Origin: Dysgonomonas gadei ATCC BAA-286
Lineage (GTDB): Bacteria; Bacteroidota; Bacteroidia; Bacteroidales; Dysgonomonadaceae
Assembly: GCF_000213555.1 (NCBI RefSeq)
Contig: NZ_GL891983.1
Span: 73,807 to 137,806 of the forward strand
Reading direction: 5' to 3'
Length of the DNA: 64,000 nt
The notes beneath the pieces are model-generated. The model was not told where the DNA came from. It did no database searches and saw only the letters and a list, made by a program, of their open reading frames with translations. Each line of letters begins with the position of its first letter. The first letter of the stretch is position 1. Both the position numbers and the translations under genes were made by a program. Positions 8,988-16,564 of the stretch are shown here, piece after piece.

Positions 8988-10643
8988 TTATATATCAGGG
9001 CTTTGAAAGCCCAGTTTTTTCAGTCCGTCCTTTATTTCAGGGTCTGCCATGAACAGAGACCATAACAAGCCTGTCCTGTAATTTTCAATCATCACAACGA
9101 TTGGCCCCTGGTCTATTGCTATATTCTGATTATCGTACCACTGTTCCGAAAGATTAAATGCATCCACAAATCCATAATCGGACCATAATTTATCCCCCAG
9201 TTTGTAATAGAAGAAGTGTAAAGCCCTCATTGATTCCTCAGGTGTATACGGCATAGATGATAATGCAGCAGTAGGAGCAATCACCCCTTTATCATTCGTT
9301 GGGGAATGCGCACTATAGCCATTATTACCATCGCTGGCAGTAAGCCCCCAGCAATCAGCGCTATATCCACCATATCCTTTCGGATTGGTAACGCAATAAG
9401 TGTAATTTATCAATGTATGATTTCTGTTCTGAGTCCAGTAATCCGTATATTGGTCTTTCAGATCCTTAGGGTTAATTCCTAAGAATGAATAATGACTGAA
9501 AAATAACGGGCCTCCATACTCTGTACCCAGAGGCAGAGTATATCCATAATATGATTTGCCATTAGCAAAGGCTCCATTCCTCACCCATCCTTGTTTATAT
9601 ACCTCTGCTGAAATGGGATAAGTAGGTGAAGCTGCAGCTAGAGCATACACAATTAATGATTCATTCCATCCTGTTATCTTCAGATTCATCTGCCATCCGT
9701 AATCAGGACTCCAATGCCAGTACAAGACATTCTCTCCTCCTTTTTGAAACCAAGTCCATTCTATAGCTTCCCAAAGACGGGTTATATCAGCCCTTAACTG
9801 AATTTCTACGGCATCATTCGACTTATAATATTGCCTTGCTGTAAGTAATCCCTGAAACAAGAGGGCGGTTTCCACCAAATCGGCCCCATTATCATATTGG
9901 CTAAAAGGATAGGTAGCACCTGTCGCTCCATTGACCCAGTGTGCAAATGCTCCATGATAACTTGTACATTTAGTATCTAAGAATGTTACAATCTTCTGAA
10001 TACGGGATAATGCATCATTTTTAGATATAAAACCTCTTTCTGCCGCCGCTATCATAGCCATTACACCAAAACCGGTTCCACCGGTGGTCACTACGTCTCC
10101 TGACGTTGTCCTTTCGCGTGCCATGCCCGATGTCGGGTGTCCGAAATCCCAAAAATATCTGAATGTCTGGCTTTGTACTTTATCTAACAGTTCTTCATCT
10201 GATATGCGCGGAAATTTATCAGTCAGATCAATTGTTGTAGATATACTAATTGTTTTGCCTGTCAAAATTTTGCTTCCCGATTTTGATTTTAAATTAGGAT
10301 ATATAAGAAGTTCATACTTAGTGTATGATTTTAAAGCCAATTCACCTTTTATCTCAATAGTATAATGTCCATCATAAACCGGAGTAATTGCCAAAAATTG
10401 CCCTGATTGTTCTCTTATTTTTATATTATCAATTATTGTAGCCTGATCTATCTGATCCGAAAACTTGAGATAAATAGAAGAAGTTGGATTTACATCTACA
10501 TACAAATCTTGATTTGTTTTCCCATCTATTGTAATCCCGTCCAACTTAAACTCTTGAACCGGAGTCCCATCTTCATTATCACTACTACATGAGATAGATG
10601 AAAGAAGAAATATGAAGAATAAAGAATTGAGTAAAATTTTCAT
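8988..10643 (-). CDS. GH144 beta-1,2-glucanase family lipoprotein with N-terminal Ig-like domain
   Basis: A 551-residue lipoprotein (lipobox SSISC, Cys19, followed by acidic SDNEDG, which resembles a surface-export signal). Residues about 30-140 form a Big_5-like beta-sandwich (LDGITIDGKTNQD ... SGSKILTGKTISIS). Residues about 145-550 are the GH144/PF10091 catalytic domain with LLDKVQSQTFRYFWDFG, NGADLVETALLFQGLL, VLYWHWSPDYGW, GWNESLIVYALAAASPTYP and IDQGPIVVMIENYRTGLLW. It resembles the gene at 5258-6622 over the catalytic part. The lipid anchor with acidic +2 to +6 residues suggests exposure at the outer face of the outer membrane, where it could cut long beta-1,2-glucan for the SusCD transporter (inference). 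Confidence 0.88.
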   Translation of the reverse strand: MKILLNSLFFIFLLSSISCSSDNEDGTPVQEFKLDGITIDGKTNQDLYVDVNPTSSIYLKFSDQIDQATIIDNIKIREQSGQFLAITPVYDGHYTIEIKGELALKSYTKYELLIYPNLKSKSGSKILTGKTISISTTIDLTDKFPRISDEELLDKVQSQTFRYFWDFGHPTSGMARERTTSGDVVTTGGTGFGVMAMIAAAERGFISKNDALSRIQKIVTFLDTKCTSYHGAFAHWVNGATGATYPFSQYDNGADLVETALLFQGLLTARQYYKSNDAVEIQLRADITRLWEAIEWTWFQKGGENVLYWHWSPDYGWQMNLKITGWNESLIVYALAAASPTYPISAEVYKQGWVRNGAFANGKSYYGYTLPLGTEYGGPLFFSHYSFLGINPKDLKDQYTDYWTQNRNHTLINYTYCVTNPKGYGGYSADCWGLTASDGNNGYSAHSPTNDKGVIAPTAALSSMPYTPEESMRALHFFYYKLGDKLWSDYGFVDAFNLSEQWYDNQNIAIDQGPIVVMIENYRTGLLWSLFMADPEIKDGLKKLGFQSPDI

Positions 10644-10658
10644 AATGTATTAATTTAA

Positions 10659-10687
10659 TAATGAGAGGGAGTGACTCCCTCTCATTA
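10659..10687 (-). promoter_or_regulatory. Intra-operon hairpin between the LamG and GH144 genes
   Basis: Perfect 13 bp palindromic stem (TAATGAGAGGGAG / CTCCCTCTCATTA) with a 3 nt loop, in the 92 bp gap between the LamG lipoprotein stop and the GH144 start. No T-tract follows on the minus strand. It could be a partial terminator or an mRNA 3'-end stabiliser that favours the SusCD part of the message. Confidence 0.6.
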
Positions 10688-10735
10688 TTTGTCTGATCAG
10701 GTAATTATTTAACGAACTCCATCAATGGAATCCCA

Positions 10736-11599
10736 TTAATTCTTACTGTTATAAAGCTCTTTTACTTCGTCTCCGGTTAATGGCTCACTATAAAAATGGA
10801 ACTGATCCAAAGCGCCTTTATACCATCCTGCCCAACTCTGATTAGTTGCCCCACTAGTTAAACTAGGGTTGGCCTGATATGGAAAAGTTCCGATTATCAT
10901 TGGGCCAACATCTTTAAATTGTAATTCTCCCAAACCGGTTATAACCGATTGAAATACGCTATTACCATCTTTATATATATTCATTGTAGAGGTAGTACCA
11001 TCATAAACAAAAGCCATATGTACCCAGTCTCCAAATACATTATCAACTCTGGCTTCCACCCATTTCTCTACCCTGCTTCCGGTACGTTCATTGTAGATAT
11101 GTACCTTGAAAAAGGCTTGAGTCTCACTGCCGGTATTTTCCAGAAAAATATCAAGATTGGACCAGAATGTTTTAGTATTTGTAATTGAGAACAAACCTGT
11201 TGCTGCTGTATTCCGGGAAGATTTCATCCAAAATGAAACTGTAAAGCTACCAAGATTTGTAATTTCACTCTCTACAATTTTAGATATTGCAGGATGGTTA
11301 TTGATTAGAACATAAGTCGTATCTGCATCTCCTTTATAAGCTTTACCCTTTACTCCATCTATAAATGAGTATACGCCCACTCCACTATTTACAAACTGAT
11401 AGGTGCTTTGGTCATAAACATCACCTTCAAAAGGAAGATTTAACTTCTCAGGCTTGTATTCGCCTGTGGGATCAGGGAATCCCTGAGGATAATCGAATGC
11501 AGGATCATTCTCTAAATCCTGAAAGCAAGATTGAGCTCCAAACAATAATACAGTTAAAACTATTATTGCAGATATATATTTTTTAATTTTCATAGTCAT
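10736..11599 (-). CDS. LamG/concanavalin A-like lipoprotein, candidate surface glycan-binding protein
   Basis: A 287-residue lipoprotein (GAQSC lipobox, Cys25). It has a short proline-rich spacer (PEKLNLPFEGD) and then a LamG-like jelly-roll from about residue 65 to the end. Typical strands include SFTVSFWMKSSRN, DWVHMAFVYDGTTSTMNIYKDG and the closing GALDQFHFYSEPLTGDEVKELY. Its place directly behind susD (7 bp gap) is the usual place of the surface glycan-binding protein in these loci, so binding of the target glucan at the cell surface is inferred. No catalytic signature of GH16 or other lectin-fold enzymes was seen. Confidence 0.82.
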   Translation of the reverse strand: MTMKIKKYISAIIVLTVLLFGAQSCFQDLENDPAFDYPQGFPDPTGEYKPEKLNLPFEGDVYDQSTYQFVNSGVGVYSFIDGVKGKAYKGDADTTYVLINNHPAISKIVESEITNLGSFTVSFWMKSSRNTAATGLFSITNTKTFWSNLDIFLENTGSETQAFFKVHIYNERTGSRVEKWVEARVDNVFGDWVHMAFVYDGTTSTMNIYKDGNSVFQSVITGLGELQFKDVGPMIIGTFPYQANPSLTSGATNQSWAGWYKGALDQFHFYSEPLTGDEVKELYNSKN

Positions 11600-11606
11600 T
11601 AATTAT

Positions 11607-13157
11607 TTAGTTGGAATAATTTGGATTCTGAACTAAAACGCCATTCGATTTATCAATCTCAGCTTGAGGCAGAGGTAGTAAAGCATGCCTGTTTTGGTAA
11701 TTGGTTTTACCTGCTGCATGAAGTACCTGCTGCGCTGTACCCCAACGTACAAGATCATAGAAACGATCCCATTCCATACCTAATTCCACGCGTCTCTCAT
11801 GTCTTACGGCATTTCTAAATGCAACCTGATCTGTTGTAGTAACCTTCGGTAATATAGCACTGTTTCCAGCTCTTGCGCGGGCACGTACCCTTTCGAGCAG
11901 TTCGATAGCCTCATCAGCTTTTCCGCCCATTTCATTTGCAGCCTCGGCAGCCATCAATATGACATCCGATAATCTGATAAGGCGAATATTAAACCAGAAG
12001 CCACCCTTTGTATAGAGAGTTCTTAATGCAGGATTTGTATACGCTTTTTTGTTATAATATTTATTTAAAACATCTCCATTTGCCACAGGCTTTTCTCCCC
12101 ACGGTTTATTTGCCGGAATAGTAGCCGGATCTTCTCCTGTTTTTACAAAATATAATAATGTTTCGTCTTTGCGAGGGTCTCCCGGTTCAAAAGCATCGGC
12201 AAGTAGTTGTGTTGGCGTATGCCATCCCCAACCCATATTCCAGTCACCTGCACCTCTTACTCCCTGAACCTGACAAAATTGGCTGCCAATATCGTTAGAT
12301 CCGGGTAATGCTGATGTGGCTGTACATTGCAATTCGAGTATCGATTCACTACAATTTTCACCAGTTTCTCTGAATATTTGATCGTAAGGCGTATCTAAAT
12401 TATATATATTTGAATTAATAACTTCCATAGCTAAGCTATAAGTATTGGCCCAATCGTTTCTCATTAAATAAGTTTTGGCATGTAATGATTTAGCCGCACC
12501 CCAAGTGAGACGTCCTACAAACCTGCTTTCCCACATAGGAGGAAGACTATTTTCGGCTTCGGTCAAATCTTTATCGATAAGTTCATATATTTTAGTTGCA
12601 GGAGACTTAGGTAGAATAGCTTCTGCCGCATCTTCTATTTTGAAATCAATATATGGAACTTCACCAAAGGCTCTGACAAGATTGAAGTAGGCAAACGCCC
12701 TGAAGAAATGTGCTTCTCCTCTACAGATAATATCCCCTTCGGTAAGAGTTTCTCCATTCTTTTCGGCTGTACTCATCTTGTCCAATACACGGTTTACAAT
12801 ATGAATCATATCAAAATTACTTGCATAATAGCTTTGGATAAGTCCATTTGATGCATTATACTCAAAATCGTCGTACATTGGTCTCTGAGCCGATCCATCC
12901 GAAGCTGTCGTTCCTGTTTCCACGTCTTCACTTCTAAAGTTATGAATAGCTAAAGCCGGAGAACCTGATGTTACATTAAAACCTCTCATCTTAGCATATA
13001 ATGTAAATATATCCGTCTGATAAGATCCCCCTTTATTATCGTCTTCTGTCCATTGACCTTGTGGGGCTTGATCTAAAAGGTCTCCGCATCCGGTCAATAC
13101 AAATGCAAACACTATTAATGCAGATGTACTAATTGCTTTTAATATATATTTTTTCAT
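11607..13157 (-). CDS. SusD/RagB family nutrient-binding outer membrane lipoprotein
   Basis: A 516-residue lipoprotein (FVLTGC, Cys24) with the SusD fold. The N-terminal part begins GDLLDQAPQGQWTEDD and has TPR-like helices (ICRGEAHFFRAFAYFNLVRAFGEVPY). The C-terminal part ends with the conserved IRLIRLSDVILMAAEAANEMG, NAVRHERRVELGMEWDRFYDLVRWG and NPNYSN blocks. SusD proteins form the lid of the SusC pore and bind the oligosaccharide. It lies 18 bp downstream of susC, in one operon with the two GH144 enzymes and the GH3 enzyme, so the ligand is probably a beta-1,2-glucooligosaccharide. Confidence 0.95.
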   Translation of the reverse strand: MKKYILKAISTSALIVFAFVLTGCGDLLDQAPQGQWTEDDNKGGSYQTDIFTLYAKMRGFNVTSGSPALAIHNFRSEDVETGTTASDGSAQRPMYDDFEYNASNGLIQSYYASNFDMIHIVNRVLDKMSTAEKNGETLTEGDIICRGEAHFFRAFAYFNLVRAFGEVPYIDFKIEDAAEAILPKSPATKIYELIDKDLTEAENSLPPMWESRFVGRLTWGAAKSLHAKTYLMRNDWANTYSLAMEVINSNIYNLDTPYDQIFRETGENCSESILELQCTATSALPGSNDIGSQFCQVQGVRGAGDWNMGWGWHTPTQLLADAFEPGDPRKDETLLYFVKTGEDPATIPANKPWGEKPVANGDVLNKYYNKKAYTNPALRTLYTKGGFWFNIRLIRLSDVILMAAEAANEMGGKADEAIELLERVRARARAGNSAILPKVTTTDQVAFRNAVRHERRVELGMEWDRFYDLVRWGTAQQVLHAAGKTNYQNRHALLPLPQAEIDKSNGVLVQNPNYSN

Positions 13158-13175
13158 GTTATTTCTCTGTTTGGA

Positions 13176-16100
13176 TTAAAATGTAAGATTTGCACCGAAA
13201 GTATAAATCACAGGCATAGGGTAAGTACCGCTATCTATACCGAACGAAAGTGCACTACCTCCGATTTCGGGAGTATATCCTGAATTCTTCGACCATGTCT
13301 TGAGATTCTGAATATTTCCATAGATACGAAGTGACTTCATGTATATCTTATCCAGGATAGACTTAGGGAAAGTATAACCCAACTGAACATTCCGAATACG
13401 GAAGAAGCTTCCATCTTCGATAAAATAGCTTGAAGCCATCTGATTCATTGCTCTGGATGGATCCAATATCGGTTCCCAATTTGAAGTACCTTCACCATGC
13501 CATCTGTTCATTCTTTCTGTTCTGTAATTGAATTGAGCGAAAGAAGAAGCATCCCAATTGCGGTAGATATCATTTCCATAAACGCCCATCATGTCTATAC
13601 CAAGATCAAAGTTCTTATATGATAAGTTTAGATTGATACCATAAGTAAAATCAGGTGTTGGATTACCTATTTTGGTTCTGTCCTTGTCTGTTATTTTACC
13701 ATCCCCGTCAATATCTGCAAATATCAAATCACCGGGTCTGACAGTTCCAAGGGCATTAGGCGTAGAATTTTTTATATGTTCATAGTTTTGATATACACCG
13801 ATTACCTTATATCCGTAGAAATAGCCGATCGGCTCTCCTTTGATAGTACGCGATACACCGTTCTCCAATTTAGCCGCAGTATCTTCAACATCTATTTTAT
13901 TCACCTTATTGCTTATAGTAGTGAGATTACCTGCGATGGTGTAATTGAAACCCGATTCTCCGATTTTATCAGACCAGGAACCAGCCAATTCAACTCCTCT
14001 GTTTTGTACCTCGCCCAAGTTTTGCATTTCATTTTGTACCCCGGCAATAGCTTCTGTTACCACAAGAATATCTTTTGTGTTCTTACTGTAGTAAACCGGT
14101 TCTATTCTCAAACGGTTATTCAAAAATTGAGCCTCAAATCCGGCTTCCCATGAATATGTCTTTTCCCAGCCAACATTCTGGAGAAGATACGCTGTACTAT
14201 ATCCAGTCAGTATATTATCTCCGAAAACAGCACTGCCTGAAGAGTTTAACCCCGGATAAGAAGGATAATTACGTCCTCCCGTATTCTCAGAACCTAGAAC
14301 ACCCCAAGAACCTTTTACCTTCAGGTAATCAATAGCACTCTGATTCTCCATAAAAGATTCGCTACTCACGATCCAACCTCCACCAAAAGAGTAAAAGTCA
14401 TCCCATGTATTTCCTACATTACGGAATACCGAAGATCCATCCCTTCTGTACGAAGCATTAAACAAGTAACGGTTGTCATAGTTGTAAAGACCCCTCAAGA
14501 GATAAGACATCGTAAATCGTCTAAATTGGCTACCAGTATTCGTCATCGATGAATTGGAGATTGATGTCAACCACCACTTGTCAGGATCATCATTTGGTAT
14601 CGAGAAATCAAAATCTCCATATTTTTGGCTACGACCACCACCCAAGCTGGAAGATTCCCTATAATTAGTTGTAATACCAGCAGTCGCTGTTACACCATGT
14701 TTATTAAATTGATTGCTATAAGTCAGAATATAATCCTGTTGAGCAACCAAACTATGATTCTTACTTTGGTTGATAGTTTCATATTCGCTTATCATCTCCT
14801 TATTCTTTATATCCGGATTATATACATTTACTAACGGGGAATAACTTCTTGAGTCGCCTGTAGAATAGTCTAAAGAGAAGGTTGCTTTAAACGTCAGAGA
14901 TTTCATAAGATCTACCTCTCCGTATATATTTCCTGCAACCCTATAGTTCGTCGCTTTGTTATGATCACCTTGCAGCTGAGTTGCAATCAAAGGATTCCAT
15001 ACCTGCGAACGTTGAAAATCGGGCATCGTATGCAGTAGAGTTTCTTCTTTACCGGTAAGCGGATCAGTATATACGCCATAGACAGGAGCTATAGGTGCTG
15101 CTCTGACTGCTCCTGCCACGCCTTTTGCATCGGGTGGTAAAGATCTGGATCCATTAACCTGAAATCCGAATCTCAAGAAGTTAGTAACATTGTAATCACT
15201 GCTCAGATTAACGGTTGCTTTAGTATATTTCTCTGACTTTATAGATCCCTCTTCCGAAGTATATCCCAATCCTAAATAGAATTTATTCTTCTCGCTGGAA
15301 CCGGTAATACTAACATTATTATTGGTCACAAATCCTGTTTGAAAAATCTCATCCTGCCAGTCTGTATCAGCTTGCCATGCAGTATAATCAAACGGAGTAG
15401 TTACCCCCTGATTAAGTCTTTGTTCATTATACAACTCTTTAAATTGGGCTGCATTAGTCACACTTATCCTGTCGGCGATATGCTTAAATCCTACCGAAGC
15501 GTTTATGTTAACTATTGTTTGTCCGTCTTTAGCCCTCTTTGTAGTAATTATAATAACACCATTTGCTCCCCGCACACCGAATATAGCCAATGAAGAAGGG
15601 TCTTTAAGGATTTCCATAGACTCTATATCTGCCGGATTCAAGTAATTAATATTATCGGAAAACAATCCATCCACTATATACAAAGGTGTATAACCATTAA
15701 GAGAGTTTGTTCCACGAACACGTATCTCCGGATCCTGTCCGGCACGTCCTGTATTTACAATCTGCACACCTGCAACTTTACCTTGCAAGCTAGCCAATGG
15801 GTTAGCAGATGGCCTGTTCGCAATTTCGCCAGCCTTAATACTAACAATAGAGCCTGTCAAGTCGCGTTTTTTCGCTGAACCATATCCAATCACAACCGTT
15901 TCGGTAAGCAGTTGGGCATCGTCTTCCAGGGTTATGTTTATAGTAGACTGAGAACTTACTGTAACCAATTGTGTTTTCATCCCCACATAAGAGAATTCCA
16001 AAACATCACCTGATTTGGCCGACAGGGAATATACACCATCTATATCTGTAACAGTGCCAGTAGTGGTATTTTGTATCTTAATGCTCACACCAATCAGAGG

Positions 16101-16259
16101 TTCGCCAGTCACATCTGTCACTTTACCTGTGATAGTCTTTGTCTGAGCATAAATACTTACTGTACTCACCAGTAAAAGGCAAGCAAGGAACATAAATCCC
16201 CTCATAAGGAAGGAACTGGCTCCAGACGTAATAAATGTTCTTTTAGGTTTAATTTTCAT
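13176..16259 (-). CDS. SusC/RagA family TonB-linked outer membrane transporter
   Basis: A 1027-residue outer membrane protein. A signal peptide ending SIYAQ lies at about residues 19-39; translation could also start at Met19. It is followed by a CarboxypepD_reg-like domain (TITGKVTDVTGEPLIGVSIKI ... about 42-118), then the TonB box region ETVVIGYGSAKKRDLTGS. The plug has ASLQGKVAGVQI, LYIVDGLF and GVRGANGVIIITTK, and the remainder is a 22-strand barrel ending in aromatic TFGANLTF. This is the standard SusC layout. It imports oligosaccharides with SusD and energy from TonB-ExbBD. First gene of the operon; the TAnnTTTG element at 16426-16433 implies a leader of about 160 nt. Confidence 0.95.
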   Translation of the reverse strand: MKIKPKRTFITSGASSFLMRGFMFLACLLLVSTVSIYAQTKTITGKVTDVTGEPLIGVSIKIQNTTTGTVTDIDGVYSLSAKSGDVLEFSYVGMKTQLVTVSSQSTINITLEDDAQLLTETVVIGYGSAKKRDLTGSIVSIKAGEIANRPSANPLASLQGKVAGVQIVNTGRAGQDPEIRVRGTNSLNGYTPLYIVDGLFSDNINYLNPADIESMEILKDPSSLAIFGVRGANGVIIITTKRAKDGQTIVNINASVGFKHIADRISVTNAAQFKELYNEQRLNQGVTTPFDYTAWQADTDWQDEIFQTGFVTNNNVSITGSSEKNKFYLGLGYTSEEGSIKSEKYTKATVNLSSDYNVTNFLRFGFQVNGSRSLPPDAKGVAGAVRAAPIAPVYGVYTDPLTGKEETLLHTMPDFQRSQVWNPLIATQLQGDHNKATNYRVAGNIYGEVDLMKSLTFKATFSLDYSTGDSRSYSPLVNVYNPDIKNKEMISEYETINQSKNHSLVAQQDYILTYSNQFNKHGVTATAGITTNYRESSSLGGGRSQKYGDFDFSIPNDDPDKWWLTSISNSSMTNTGSQFRRFTMSYLLRGLYNYDNRYLFNASYRRDGSSVFRNVGNTWDDFYSFGGGWIVSSESFMENQSAIDYLKVKGSWGVLGSENTGGRNYPSYPGLNSSGSAVFGDNILTGYSTAYLLQNVGWEKTYSWEAGFEAQFLNNRLRIEPVYYSKNTKDILVVTEAIAGVQNEMQNLGEVQNRGVELAGSWSDKIGESGFNYTIAGNLTTISNKVNKIDVEDTAAKLENGVSRTIKGEPIGYFYGYKVIGVYQNYEHIKNSTPNALGTVRPGDLIFADIDGDGKITDKDRTKIGNPTPDFTYGINLNLSYKNFDLGIDMMGVYGNDIYRNWDASSFAQFNYRTERMNRWHGEGTSNWEPILDPSRAMNQMASSYFIEDGSFFRIRNVQLGYTFPKSILDKIYMKSLRIYGNIQNLKTWSKNSGYTPEIGGSALSFGIDSGTYPMPVIYTFGANLTF

Positions 16260-16564
16260 AGTTTTACTTTTTATTTAAACACACATTATCAAACAAAAAT
16301 CTACTATGAACGACTGAAAAGGAAATGGTAATTATTCTTAAGATATTTTTAAGGCATTATTTCTGGTTGCGAATGAGATACTGGATTACCATATCGTATC
16401 GGGGTCGTGATATTAGATTTTATGTCAAATGTAGATAATCTGACAAAAGTGTTTCGAAAAGTTAATACATCGCAATTACTTACCACCCGATTTTAACAGT
16501 ACCACTACCTCATTATTACCTCTCAAATAAAAATAAGCATCTTATTACAAACACATTAAATCAA
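16260..16564. other. Intergenic region upstream of susC (305 bp)
   Basis: Contains the probable susC promoter (16426-16433) and a leader of roughly 160 nt without a convincing ORF, terminator or riboswitch fold. The left part of the leader is A-rich just before the susC start. The segment next to the regulator stop (16500-16564) shows nothing recognisable. Confidence 0.5.
16426..16433 (-). promoter_or_regulatory. -7 promoter element of the susC operon
   Basis: Minus-strand TACATTTG, perfect TAnnTTTG, 166 bp upstream of the susC ATG. No TTTG box at the expected -33 distance, as is common for activator-dependent promoters. Confidence 0.45.
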
